Under the pieces are notes generated by a model. The model did no database searches. It was given only the letters and a program-made list of their open reading frames with translations, and was not told the DNA's origin. A DNA stretch of 64,000 nucleotides from Oscillospiraceae bacterium (GTDB taxonomy: Bacteria; Bacillota; Clostridia; Oscillospirales; Oscillospiraceae), in contig CACZDN010000001.1 in the NCBI GenBank assembly GCA_902779945.1, positions 1 through 64,000 on the forward strand. Reading direction: 5' to 3'. The position numbers were made by a program, and so were the translations under genes. Shown one piece after another: positions 17,701 through 25,645 of this stretch (positions are counted from its first letter, which is position 1; each line of letters begins with the position of its first letter).

Positions 17701-18428
17701 GCGATGTCGTTTGCCTCGCCGCAGGGCAGGCCGTTGTTGCTGCTGTAAACGCTCTGTACATAGTCGTTATAGTCAGGCAGCGCGGCCTCCTCCGCCTGCG
17801 CGGAGGGGGAGGGGTTCAGGGACAGGCACAGAAACAAAGCGGCGGCCACGGCGGTGCCGCGCCGTATCGCCTCCGCCTCCCTGCGGTTATTGCGTACGCG
17901 CCGCAGCAGGATCACGACATACACCGCCGCGATCGTGAGCACCTTGTCGGCAAAGTCGATGGCGAGCTGCCCCAGAACGGCGCACAGGAAGAAGGGCCAG
18001 CCCTTCTCGGTCAGATAGTCCATCACGCCGTTGCCCCAGATGTTTCCGGTATATCCGCCGGCCAGAACGAGGTTCAGCGGCACGGACACGGCCAGCGCCG
18101 CGAGCACCGCCAGCGTCGCGGCCGACATGAAGCCGTAGAACTGGTCAAACCAGCTGCGGCGCGCCGCGATCCCCACGATCACGCCCAGGGCGATGCTGGT
18201 GAGGGCATATGCCGCGGAGAGATGGTTGACCGCGCTGTACGCCAGGTTCCCCGTCAGACCCACCAGCGCGCCGCACACGGGGCCCGCGATATAGGCGCAC
18301 AGCGCCGTGCCGAAGGAGTCGCCCCACAGGGGCAGCTCCAGCCACACGGCCAGAAGCCGCCCGCCGATATTCAGGCATACGCACAGCGCGACAAACAGGA
18401 CGATCTGCCAGGTTTTCCATGTTTTCAT
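14793..18428 (-). CDS. ECF-S-like / beta-propeller / HD-GYP fusion sensor
   Basis: It is a giant 1211-residue signalling protein. Residues 1-180 form about six membrane segments resembling an ECF-transporter substrate-binding (S) subunit (LNIGGRL, then GDSFGTALCAYIAGPVCGALVGL). Then comes a ~25-residue hydrophobic stretch and an AxA-like SAQAEE. A large region of two-component-regulator propeller repeats follows (LWIGTYAGLYRYNG, LWIGTNDNG, LWFTSSRLGL, about 210-800). Next are a Y_Y_Y-type domain (TIQEPNVGYFLEGHDTQW), another membrane helix (about 930-955) and a C-terminal HD-GYP domain. HD-GYP enzymes hydrolyse cyclic di-GMP. Key motifs HDIGKIAIPD, HHERYDGRGYPDG and GVADAFDAMTS are all intact. 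It lies between two binding-protein genes in one operon. Confidence 0.85.
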   Translation of the reverse strand: MKTWKTWQIVLFVALCVCLNIGGRLLAVWLELPLWGDSFGTALCAYIAGPVCGALVGLTGNLAYSAVNHLSAAYALTSIALGVIVGIAARRSWFDQFYGFMSAATLAVLAALAVSVPLNLVLAGGYTGNIWGNGVMDYLTEKGWPFFLCAVLGQLAIDFADKVLTIAAVYVVILLRRVRNNRREAEAIRRGTAVAAALFLCLSLNPSPSAQAEEAALPDYNDYVQSVYSSNNGLPCGEANDIAQTNDGVLWIGTYAGLYRYNGREFRWVDNYESVRNVNCLYVDEEGRLWIGTNDNGLAIVIREKVVNVLDQSSGLPSNSVRCVIRASDGYYYVGTTGSLQMLAMNNGLKIANTLPEVNYADSITADQNGNVAAIASGGRLFLINRGNILCSMRLTDGQELFNCCAFAPDGTLMVGSSTNHIYRYEIADGDFELLDVTTCRDVASINNLNFLDDGTLFISTDSGVSYIDAAGYHRVNTNDFNNSIDNMLYDYQGNLWFTSSRLGLLRLAKSAFKDVYGTIGMERRVVNAIVSWQGCYYIGTDKGLDVVDHACRSQIENELTETLAGKRIRCLYVDTAEHLWVCTYGSGLMEFAPDGKVWTYNADNGSFGNRARIVTQLSDGTILAAGDTGISYIRDHKIRKTIRNEDGLINSMILTLTERSDGTILAGTDGDGIALLKDGQVTAMLTREDGLSSGVILRTIRDPKSEGVMIVTSNSLCYLDPDGTIRVLDRFPYFNNYDIWVKDEDTLFVMSSAGIYVVERDELLAGGDMAWELLDARRGLGTSLTANSWNWYDGSGQLFLPCDTGVYVIDVEKYNSDVRSYRMQLASVKLDGVRQPLARMGAITVGQGVSRVELAPEILNYTIQEPNVGYFLEGHDTQWTIVPQSSLNNIIYTNLPAGGYTFHLAIFDSAGERVLEERKFELVKEGEIYEQPGFSIYMLTLLSLFIIWCTWFVVQRQLNKQQIKLNMANETVMAIANAVDAKDVLTHQHSMRVAEYSVLIAQEMNCFKWWQRSRMLSSLRKAAQMHDIGKIAIPDSVLNKVGRLTDEEYAQMKSHVVRGAEILKDFTLVEHVVDGTRYHHERYDGRGYPDGLKGEEIPLFGRIIGVADAFDAMTSNRVYRNHMDTDYVMNEMKRGRGTQFDPEALDAFLRLADKGVINLDEIFAHRRAEIQNADQHEELRRRVEEDKKIQAAEMKGDGKSAPSDEKGAKE

Positions 18429-18459
18429 CCGTTCAAGCCTCCTCTCGGACCACCTGAAA

Positions 18460-19404
18460 TCACTTCATTGCGGCGCTCTCGCGCGCATATTGTTCAAACC
18501 AGCGCTCGTACTGCCCGGACGAGAGGACCTCGTCGATCACGCCGTTGACGAAATACAAAAGCTCGATCTCGCCCTTCTGCCCCGCGATCCGGTCGCCCGT
18601 GTACTGGGGCTTGAGGGCGAAGCTGACATCCGGCACGAGGACGAGACCGCAGCCCGGATGGTTCTCAAGGTAGACCCGCGCAATGGCGATGTCCACCACG
18701 CCGGCGTCGGCCTTCCCCGCCGCGACCGCGTCGTACACGTCCCCGGCGGAGGGGAGCCTGCGGAACTTCCGGTAGAAGGTGATGTTGTCGGCGGCCATGG
18801 TTTCCTGGAGCGAGCCGCTCTGCGCCGCGATCACGCGCTGCGCCAGATCGTCGACCGAGCGGATGGCTTCGGTATCCTCCTCGCGGATGACAAGACCGCT
18901 CGACGCCTGCTCCCCGGAGTAATAATAGCCCTTGGACATCTCCAGCACGGCCGCGCGACCCGCGGTGAAGGACAGCGCCGACACGGCCAGATCGTACGTG
19001 CCGGCCGCGACGGAGGAGAGCACGTCCGTAAACTCCATCGGGACGATCTCAAGCTCCACCCCCATGCGCTCCGCAATCAGCCGCGCAAGCTCCATATCCG
19101 CGCCAACGAAGCGCTCCGCGCCGGCTTTGGAATCGTCAATGTACTCCTGCGGCGGATAGTAGGGCGAGGTCGCCACGCTCAGCTTCCCGAGCGCGCGTAT
19201 CTTCGCAAGCCTGCCCGAAGCGCTCTCCGGGATGCCGTTTGACACATCCATGGAGCCGTCCACAAAATTCCATTCGTTCTCCAGATACTGCGGCGGCTCC
19301 TCCGCCGAAGCGGAAGAGGGGAGGAGAACAAGGACGCAGACCGCCGCCGCGATCAGACCAAGAAAATGGACAACAGAGAAGGAACCGTAAATCCGCTTCA
19401 TCAT
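18460..19404 (-). CDS. Amino-acid-type solute-binding protein (SBP family 3)
   Basis: It is a 314-residue exported protein with a Sec signal ending SASAEE and no lipobox cysteine. The mature part has the family 3 fold: LSVATSPYYPPQEYID, RFVGADMELARLIAERMGVELEIVPMEF, and YDLAVSALSFTAGRAA. It also has VIAAQSGSLQETMA and a closing FVNGVIDEVLSSGQYERW. Such domains also serve as ligand sensors. It is first in an operon with the ECF-S/propeller/HD-GYP gene (31 bp gap) and the BMP-family gene, with no permease. A GGAGG site precedes two adjacent ATG codons, and either could be used. Confidence 0.85.
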   Translation of the reverse strand: MMKRIYGSFSVVHFLGLIAAAVCVLVLLPSSASAEEPPQYLENEWNFVDGSMDVSNGIPESASGRLAKIRALGKLSVATSPYYPPQEYIDDSKAGAERFVGADMELARLIAERMGVELEIVPMEFTDVLSSVAAGTYDLAVSALSFTAGRAAVLEMSKGYYYSGEQASSGLVIREEDTEAIRSVDDLAQRVIAAQSGSLQETMAADNITFYRKFRRLPSAGDVYDAVAAGKADAGVVDIAIARVYLENHPGCGLVLVPDVSFALKPQYTGDRIAGQKGEIELLYFVNGVIDEVLSSGQYERWFEQYARESAAMK

Positions 19405-19682
19405 AAACCCGCCTCCGAGGCTTCACCGCCTGCTATATAGTATTTATAATGCTCGTACGAAGACAGGTAAATAATAGCATAGCCGCATTCCGTTGTAAAG
19501 CCGGAAGGCACATGATAACGGGGAATTGCGCACATGTTTATCAGGCTCACCGCCTCCGGCAAAGCCCGCTTCGGATACGCCCCGTCTCCGGCGGACGGCT
19601 GACAGTCGCAAGACGCACCTCCCTGTCGTCCTGGGCGAAGCGAAGCGGAGCCGAAGGATCTTCTGCCGACGCGCGATTCACA
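19405..19682. other. Intergenic region with repeat fragments
   Basis: No gene is seen. A minus-strand promoter for the binding-protein operon is likely around 19444-19475 (a TATAAA-type -10 with a weak TTTACC -35). From 19618 there is a fragment of the widespread CCTGGGCGAAGCGAAG..GAAGGATCTT repeat, whose other arm recurs at 19790-19821 (AAGATCC..CAGAATGACAG), now separated by a MITE copy. Confidence 0.5.
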
Positions 19683-19787
19683 AAGGCAACACCTTCGCAG
19701 ATGTACTTTGTGTACCTCAAGAAAAAGTGACGAAATCAGGGCGCAAATTTTCCAGGAGATGCCGCAGGCAAATTATGCGGTGTTGCC
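19683..19787 (-). repeat. MITE-like repeat, internal-deletion form, reversed
   Basis: Both terminal repeats are present (AAGGCAACACC at the left, GCGGTGTTGCC at the right), but the right half of the element is missing. The sequence jumps from TTCGCAGATG straight to the terminus. It lies inside a copy of another repeat, so it is probably an insertion. Its length is 105 bp. Confidence 0.85.
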
Positions 19788-19905
19788 CAAAAGATCCTTT
19801 GCTTCGCTCAGAATGACAGGGGGGGGGAAAAACACACGCAGACACGATTGTGAAAAAGAGAAAAAATTCAGTTTTTGATGAATTCTCTTTCGTTGAAAAC
19901 GGTCA

Positions 19906-19934
19906 TTGACAAAGCCGCGGCGGGATGCTACACT
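19906..19934 (+). promoter_or_regulatory. Sigma-A promoter for the Trp T-box operon
   Basis: TTGACA (19906-19911), 17 bp, TACACT (19929-19934). Transcription would start just before stem I of the T-box. Confidence 0.85.
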
Positions 19935-19935
19935 T

Positions 19936-20221
19936 TTGCCAAACCGCAGAGGAAGAGTGAGTAGACCGGGTTCCTTTTTCCGCAGCGAGCCGCCGACGGT
20001 GTGAGGGCGGCGAAAAACATCCGGCCGAATGGACTTCCGAGGGCGATCGGAAAGGGCGCGGGCCCGAGTATGTGAGCCGGGGCATGACTCCCCGTTACCA
20101 ACGGTCTGCGTATGACAGTACGCGTAAAGGTGGGCGCGAATGCGTCAAGCCGGGTGGCACCGCAGGTTCGTTTTTCGATCCTGTCCCAGCAAAGAAAATT
20201 TGCAGGGACAGGGTTTTTTTG
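19936..20221 (+). promoter_or_regulatory. T-box riboswitch, specifier TGG (tryptophan)
   Basis: The leader has all main T-box parts. Stem I has GAGTGAGTAGA, the distal AGCGAGCC..GGTGTGAGGGC element, and a specifier loop GAATGGACTT with TGG at 20030-20032 followed by A. The T-box sequence is AAGCCGGGTGGCACCGCAGG (about 20147-20166). The terminator is CCTGTCCC..GGGACAGG plus seven T (20180-20220). Uncharged tRNA-Trp would pair with TGG and the antiterminator bulge and allow read-through. This matches control of a tryptophan importer just downstream. Confidence 0.92.
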
Positions 20222-20254
20222 TTTGCCTGTCCCAAGAGAAAGGAAGCGTTTTCC

Positions 20255-21280
20255 ATGAAAAAAAGCATCTCCCTCCTCCTCGTCGTTGCCCTGCTCCTCG
20301 CCCTGTCCGTGTCCGCCGCGGCGGAACAGAAAACCGTCTACACCGTCGGCATCTGCAACTTTGTAGACGATGCCTCCCTCAACCAGATCATCGCCAACAT
20401 CCGCGCGAGACTCGAAGAGCTCGAGAGCGACACGGTCTCCTTCAACATCCTCGAGGACAACTGCAACCTTGACGCGAACATCATGAACCAGATCATCACG
20501 AACTTCCTCGCCCAGGAGGTGGACCTCCTCGTCGGCGTGGCCACGCCCGTCGCCATGGGGATGCAGGGCGCCACCGAGGACAACCCCGTCCCCGTGGTCT
20601 TCGCCGCCGTGTCCGACCCTCTCGGCGCGGGACTGGTCGACTCGCTCGAGACCCCGGGCGCGAACATCACCGGCACCTCCGACTTTCTTGACACCAACGC
20701 GGTCATGAACCTCATCTTCGCGGCTGACCCGGACGCCGATCTCATCGGTCTGCTCTACAACGTGGGCGAGGATGCTTCCACCGGCCCCATCGCCGCCGCA
20801 AAGGCGTATCTGGACGCGAAGGGCGTCCGGTATGTCGAGCGAACCGGCACCACGGTGGATGAGGTCATGCTCGCCGTCGACACGCTGGTCGTCGACGGGG
20901 TAGACGCGGTCTTCACCCCGACCGACAACACCATCATGAGCGCGGAGCTCGCCATCTGCGATACTCTGGCCGAGGCCGGCATCCCCCACTACACCGGGGC
21001 TGACAGCTTTGCCCTCAACGGCGCCTTCCTCGGCTACGGCGTGGACTACGCGAATCTCGGCGTCGAAACGGCCGACATGATTGCCCAGATCCTGCTGGAG
21101 GGCAAGGACCCCGGCAAGCTCCCCGTCAAGACCTTCGACAACGGCACCGCCACCGTGAACGTCGAAACCTGCGTCGCCCTCGGCTTCGACTACGAAAAGA
21201 TCGCCGAGACCTTCGCCCCCTTCTGCACCAGAGTCCAGCCCATCACCACCGCCGAGAGCTTCGACGATCTGGCAAAATAA
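20255..21280 (+). CDS. trpX: Tryptophan ABC transporter substrate-binding protein (TrpX-type)
   Basis: It is a 341-residue protein of the ABC_sub_bind/TrpX family, with a Sec signal peptide ending SAAAEQ and no lipobox. Typical segments are NFVDDASLNQII near the start, DLLVGVATPVAMGMQG, NPVPVVFAAVSDPLGAGLV, GANITGTSDF and VFTPTDNTIMSAELAI. The ATG at 20255 follows AAAGGAAG and sits directly after the T-box terminator. The T-box specifier supports tryptophan as ligand. The family also includes tyrosine and pyrimidine-precursor binders, so ligand identity rests on the leader. Confidence 0.88.
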   Translation: MKKSISLLLVVALLLALSVSAAAEQKTVYTVGICNFVDDASLNQIIANIRARLEELESDTVSFNILEDNCNLDANIMNQIITNFLAQEVDLLVGVATPVAMGMQGATEDNPVPVVFAAVSDPLGAGLVDSLETPGANITGTSDFLDTNAVMNLIFAADPDADLIGLLYNVGEDASTGPIAAAKAYLDAKGVRYVERTGTTVDEVMLAVDTLVVDGVDAVFTPTDNTIMSAELAICDTLAEAGIPHYTGADSFALNGAFLGYGVDYANLGVETADMIAQILLEGKDPGKLPVKTFDNGTATVNVETCVALGFDYEKIAETFAPFCTRVQPITTAESFDDLAK

Positions 21281-21375
21281 AAAGCGCCGTGCCGTCCTGA
21301 GCGCAGGCGAAGGATTCTTCGCCTCCTCGGGAGAACACGGGCACCGAAATCGTTACTGACAAGGAGTGTTTTCTC

Positions 21376-22302
21376 TTGCTGTCCATCCTGCAAACCGCGC
21401 TGGAGCTGGGACTGATCAGCTCGCTCACGGTGCTGGCCCTGTTTTTGAGCTATACCATGCTGGGCGTGTGCGACCTGTCGACCGACGGCTGCTTCACCCT
21501 GGGCGCGGTGGTCGGGGCCGTCGTGGCCATCGCCGGCCACCCCTGGCTCTCCCTCCCCGCCGCCATGTGCGCGGGCGTGCTGTCCGGCTTCATCACGGCC
21601 CTTCTGCAGACCAAGCTCGGCATCGACAGCCTGCTCGCCGGCATCATCGTGAACACGGGGCTCTACTCCATCAACATCGCTGTGATGGGCGGGGCCTCGC
21701 TTCTGAATATGAACAGGACCGCGACAGTGTTCACAAAGCTCAAGGCCCTGCTCGCGGGGACGGCGCTCTCCGGCCAGTACAAGCTGGGCGCGGCCCTCGC
21801 CGCCGTGATCCTCGCGGTGGCGTTCCTGACCGTCTTTCTGCGCACGCGCCTAGGCCTTGCCATCCACGCGACGGGGGACAATCCCGACATGGTCCGCTCC
21901 TCGTCCATCAACCCCGCCTTTACGACCATCGTGGGCCTCTGCATCTCGAACAGCCTCACGGCCCTGTCGGGCTGCCTGCTGGCTCAGTCGCAGAAGTCCG
22001 TGAACATCGACATCGGCTCCGGCATGGTCACCATCGCGCTGGCCTCGCTGCTGATCGGCCGGGCCTTCGCCCCGAAGGGCGGCGTCCCGCGGCGGGCCGT
22101 CGGGGCCGTGCTCGGCGCCGTCGTCTTCCGCCTGGTCTACGCCGCGGCGCTCCGATTCAACATGCCCGCCTTCATGCTTAAGCTGGTGTCCTCCGTCATC
22201 GTCATCATCGCCATCGCCGGGCCCTATCTGAAAAACCGGTACCCGGAACTGCACCGCCGTCTCAGCCACGCGCGGGCGAAGGGGGGCGAGGGCCGTGCTT
22301 AA
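21376..22302 (+). CDS. ABC transporter permease (TrpY-type)
   Basis: It is a 308-residue integral membrane protein with about nine hydrophobic segments. It belongs to the LivH/BPD_transp_2-like permease class that pairs with TrpX-type binding proteins. Conserved stretches are LFLSYTMLGVCDLSTDGCFTLGAVV and GIDSLLAGIIVNTGLYSIN, then RLGLAIHATGDNPDMVRSSSIN. Translation starts at a TTG 9 bp after AAGGAG, and I see no better ATG upstream. The ATPase gene overlaps its end by 8 bp. The gap from trpX holds a fragment of the CCTGAGCGCAGGCGAAGGAT repeat. Confidence 0.88.
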   Translation: MLSILQTALELGLISSLTVLALFLSYTMLGVCDLSTDGCFTLGAVVGAVVAIAGHPWLSLPAAMCAGVLSGFITALLQTKLGIDSLLAGIIVNTGLYSINIAVMGGASLLNMNRTATVFTKLKALLAGTALSGQYKLGAALAAVILAVAFLTVFLRTRLGLAIHATGDNPDMVRSSSINPAFTTIVGLCISNSLTALSGCLLAQSQKSVNIDIGSGMVTIALASLLIGRAFAPKGGVPRRAVGAVLGAVVFRLVYAAALRFNMPAFMLKLVSSVIVIIAIAGPYLKNRYPELHRRLSHARAKGGEGRA

Positions 22303-23083
22303 GCTGGAACGCATCTCCAAGACCTTCAACCCCGGCACGGTCAACGAGAAGCGCGCCCTGCACGAGCTTTCGCTGCACGTCAGGGACGGGGACTTTGTCT
22401 CCATCATCGGCGCGAACGGCGCAGGCAAGTCGACGCTCTTCAACGCCATCGCAGGCTCCTTTTATACCGACAGCGGCCGTATCACCCTCGGCGGGACGGA
22501 CATGACCCTCCAGCCCGAGTATGTGCGCGCCAAAGTCATCGGCAGGCTCTTCCAGGACCCGATGCGCGGCACCGCGCCGGGCATGACGATCGAGGAAAAC
22601 CTCGCCCTTGCGGCGGGGCGCGGCGGCTGGCTGTCCCGCATCACCAGAGCGGACGTGAAGCTCTTTCGGGAAAAGCTCGCGCCCCTCGGCATGGGGCTCG
22701 AGGACCGGATGCAGCAGCCCGTGGGCCTGCTCTCCGGCGGCCAGCGCCAGGCGCTTGCGCTCATGATGGCGACCATCAACGCCCCCAGGCTCCTCCTGCT
22801 GGACGAGCATACCGCGGCCCTCGACCCCGCGACGGCGGAGAAGGTCCTTGCTCTGACGAGGCAGATCGTGGAGGAAAACAGACTCACCTGTCTCATGGTG
22901 ACGCACAACATGCAGTCCGCGCTCGAGCTCGGCAACCGCACCCTGATGATGGACCGGGGCCGGGTCATCTTCGACGCGGAGGGCGAGGAGCGCGCAAGGC
23001 TCACGGTCCCGGACCTTCTGGTCCTCTTCCGCGAGGCCGCCGGCCGCAGTCTCGACAACGACCGCATGATGCTGTCGGAATAG
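22295..23083 (+). CDS. ABC transporter ATP-binding protein (TrpZ-type)
   Basis: This 262-residue ABC ATPase energises the tryptophan-type importer. It has Walker A GANGAGKST, the Q-loop FQDPMRGTAPGMTIEEN, the signature LLSGGQRQALALMMA, Walker B LLLLDEHTAALDP and the H-loop MVTHNM. It starts with GTG inside the end of the permease gene, which points to coupled translation. A short MITE copy follows 13 bp after its stop. Confidence 0.92.
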   Translation: MLKLERISKTFNPGTVNEKRALHELSLHVRDGDFVSIIGANGAGKSTLFNAIAGSFYTDSGRITLGGTDMTLQPEYVRAKVIGRLFQDPMRGTAPGMTIEENLALAAGRGGWLSRITRADVKLFREKLAPLGMGLEDRMQQPVGLLSGGQRQALALMMATINAPRLLLLDEHTAALDPATAEKVLALTRQIVEENRLTCLMVTHNMQSALELGNRTLMMDRGRVIFDAEGEERARLTVPDLLVLFREAAGRSLDNDRMMLSE

Positions 23084-23096
23084 ACAGCGACAGTTT

Positions 23097-23191
23097 AGGC
23101 AACACCGCACAATCCGCCTGCGGCATCTCCTGGAAAATTTGCGCCCTGATTTCGAGCCTTTTTCTTGAGGTACACAAAGTACATCTGCGAA
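23097..23191 (+). repeat. MITE-like repeat, short (left-half) form
   Basis: It starts AGGCAACACCGCACAATCCG and ends ACATCTGCGAA, the same internal endpoint as at 4932. No right terminal repeat is present. Confidence 0.85.
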
Positions 23192-23280
23192 GTACGGTAT
23201 TCCTGCCGGGAGGGGAAAGCCCCTCTTGCCATGTGCGCGGTTTGCCGGATACCGTGCGATGTGTTTCGCCGCGGGGCGAC

Positions 23281-24444
23281 TCACGCGAAAAGCTCCCGCA
23301 TTCTCCGCACCGCCTCCTGCAGCGAAGCCCTGTCCGCCGCGAAGGACATGCGGATGCACTTCTCGCCGCCCTCGCCGAAGGCCGTGCCCGGGACGACCAG
23401 CACGCCCGCTTTGTCAAGAAGGGTATCGGCGAGCTCCCCGGCGCTCATGTCCCTCCAGTCGATCCGGAAGAAGGCGTAGAAAGCCCCCTCTGCCCGCGGA
23501 CAGGTGATCGCCGGGATCGCATTCAGCCCGTCGCAGATGAGGTCGCGGCGTTCGAGATAGCTCTGCCGCATCCTTTCCGTCTCCGCCGCGCAGTCGAAGG
23601 CCGTGATGGCGGCAAACTGGGTGAAGGACGCCGTGCAGTTGACGGTGTTCTGCTGCATCTTGAGCATGACCCGCGCAAGCTCCGGCGAGGACGCGGAATA
23701 CCCGATGCGCCAGCCCGTCATGGCCGCGCTCTTGGAAAGCCCGTTGAGCGTGACGACGCGGTCGCTGATCTCCGGGATGGCTCCGAAGCTCAGGTGCTCC
23801 CGCCCGTCATAGATGAGCTTTTCATAGATCTCGTCCGAGACAAGCAGCATGTCGTGCTCCAGCACAAAATCCGCAATGTCGTGCACCTCACGCTTCGTCA
23901 GAACATGTCCCGTCGGGTTGCAGGGGCTGCAGACGATCAGCATCTTGCTGCGCGCCGTGACCTTCGCCTCCAGCATCTCCCGCGTGACGACAAAGCCGTC
24001 CTCGAAGCGGAGCGGGACCGGCACGTACTCCGCGCCAGCCATCAGGATGCCCGAGCGGTAGGAGGGGTAGGCCGGCGTGAGGACCATGCATTCGTCCCCC
24101 TCCTCGAGAAAGCTCATCAGCGCGGCGTACAGCGCGGGCTTTGCGCCCGGGGTGACGATGATGCCGTCCTCCGATGCGCGGATGCCGTTTTCCTCCCACA
24201 GCTTTCGCACAATGCGGCGGCGCAGCGCGATGGTGCCCGCAGCGCTGGTGTAGTGGGTGTCGTTGCGGCGGATCGCTTCGGCGGCGGCAGCCTTTACCGC
24301 CTCGGGCGTGTCAAAATCCGGTTCCCCGGCGGCAAAGGAGAGAACATCGATCCCCTCCTCCTTCATCCGTATCCCCTTCGCGTTGAGCGCGACCGTGGGC
24401 GAGCCGCCGGCGCGCTTCATTCTCCGGGCCTCAAAATCTCTCAT
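23281..24444 (-). CDS. Class I aminotransferase (aspartate/aromatic type)
   Basis: It is a PLP-dependent aminotransferase of about 387 residues, fold type I subfamily Igamma-like (AspC/PatA of Gram-positives). Features are AAGEPDFDTP and YTSAAGTIALRRRI, then NPTGHVLTKREV with the substrate-site Asn and VSDEIYEKLIYDG with the PLP-ring Asp and Tyr. The Schiff-base lysine lies in NGLSKSAAMTGWRIGY, and the carboxylate-binding arginine in CIRMSFA. Its start overlaps the TAXI gene stop: GTG at 24450 or, as preferred here, ATG at 24444. The operon with a TRAP-TAXI importer suggests that the imported compound is an amino or oxo acid. Confidence 0.88.
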   Translation of the reverse strand: MRDFEARRMKRAGGSPTVALNAKGIRMKEEGIDVLSFAAGEPDFDTPEAVKAAAAEAIRRNDTHYTSAAGTIALRRRIVRKLWEENGIRASEDGIIVTPGAKPALYAALMSFLEEGDECMVLTPAYPSYRSGILMAGAEYVPVPLRFEDGFVVTREMLEAKVTARSKMLIVCSPCNPTGHVLTKREVHDIADFVLEHDMLLVSDEIYEKLIYDGREHLSFGAIPEISDRVVTLNGLSKSAAMTGWRIGYSASSPELARVMLKMQQNTVNCTASFTQFAAITAFDCAAETERMRQSYLERRDLICDGLNAIPAITCPRAEGAFYAFFRIDWRDMSAGELADTLLDKAGVLVVPGTAFGEGGEKCIRMSFAADRASLQEAVRRMRELFA

Positions 24445-24446
24445 GC

Positions 24447-25403
24447 TCACTCGATCAGGCCGATCTCGCGGTAATAGCGCGCGGCGCCGTCATGCAGGGG
24501 CACGCCCGCCAGATCCTCGCAGGCTTTCGCCGGGTCCGCGGCGCGCATGGCGGGGAAATTCTCGGTCAGGCTGTCCCAGTTCTCCCAGAAGACCTTCGCC
24601 ATCTGATAGGCCGTCTCCTCGTCCACGTCGGGGGTGAGGAAGAGCGTGAGCTTCACCGCGGAGGTGGGCACGTCCTCGTCCTGCCCGGCGTAGGTCCCGG
24701 CGGGGATGGTATAGCTCGCGTACCAGGGGTAGTCGGCCTTGAGCGCGTCCACCACGTCCGCGGGGATCGCGAGCAGGTGCGCGTCGGAGCTGGTGAGGAT
24801 CTGCGTCACGCCGGCGTTGGGCGCGCCCGCCATGATCCACGCGCCGTCGAGCTGCTTGTTCTGGATCGCATCGGCGGAGGAGGCCACGTCCATATACTCG
24901 GTCTTCATGTCATCCAGGGTCAGCTTTGCGGTGGCCAGATGGTGCACCGCCTCGTCAATGGTGGTGGAGCCCGCTGCGCCGACGGAGAAATGCTTCCCGG
25001 CAAAGTCCGCGAAGCTCCCGATGCCGCTCGCGTCGGTCACGACGACCTGGTTCGGGTTGTAGTACAGTCCGGCGAAGATGCGGATGTCGGGATTTGCGTC
25101 GCCCTCAAAGGCGTCGGTGCCCATCATCGACTGGTAGACGAGGTTTGCGTTGGCAATGCCGATCTGGGCCTCGCCGTCCCTGGCCTGGTTCAGATTGTCC
25201 ACGCCGCCGCCCGAGGGGGTTGCCACGGCGTGGATGCCCTCAATGTTCTCGTTCCAGAGCTTCACGACCTCCACGCTGATGGCGTAGAAGGTGCCGGCGG
25301 TACCGGCAGTGACGAAGTTGACGTCGGTCTCGGCAAAGGCGGCGCCCGGAAGCGCGGCGCAGAGCAGGACCGCACAGAGGATCATGGCGAGAAGTTTTTT
25401 CAT
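24447..25403 (-). CDS. TAXI-family TRAP transporter solute-binding protein
   Basis: It is a 318-residue exported binding protein with a signal peptide ending GAAFAET and no proper lipobox. TAXI family hallmarks are VTAGTAGTFYAISVEVVKLWNE at the N-terminus and TPSGGGVDNLNQ, plus ARDGEAQIGIANANLVYQ and FAGLYYNPNQVVV. Known TAXI ligands include glutamate-like and other organic acids. The ATG at 25403 follows GAAGGAGG. It lies 240 bp downstream of the fused permease in the same operon. Confidence 0.92.
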   Translation of the reverse strand: MKKLLAMILCAVLLCAALPGAAFAETDVNFVTAGTAGTFYAISVEVVKLWNENIEGIHAVATPSGGGVDNLNQARDGEAQIGIANANLVYQSMMGTDAFEGDANPDIRIFAGLYYNPNQVVVTDASGIGSFADFAGKHFSVGAAGSTTIDEAVHHLATAKLTLDDMKTEYMDVASSADAIQNKQLDGAWIMAGAPNAGVTQILTSSDAHLLAIPADVVDALKADYPWYASYTIPAGTYAGQDEDVPTSAVKLTLFLTPDVDEETAYQMAKVFWENWDSLTENFPAMRAADPAKACEDLAGVPLHDGAARYYREIGLIE

Positions 25404-25645
25404 GGTGTTTGCCTCCTTCTTTGTTTTCGCGTGGGTTTTGAATATTGATTCATGAGTCCGCCTCAAAAAAAACGCTTCCCCGTCTGTCCTCCCGAGGGGC
25501 AAAGCGGGTTTTGCGATTCGCCCGGGAAGATCCTTCGACTCCGCTCAGGATGACAGCGCGTACATCGGAATGACAGCGTGTATACTCGGGCTGACGGGGC
25601 TGAACGACAGGACATCGGGTTTGAGACGAACTCTTTCCTCCGGGG
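25404..25645. other. Intergenic region inside the TRAP operon
   Basis: No gene is seen. It contains a fragment of the common AAGATCCTTCGACTCCGCTC..GGATGACAG repeat (about 25528-25560), which could form a hairpin tuning expression of binding protein versus permease. Confidence 0.4.
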
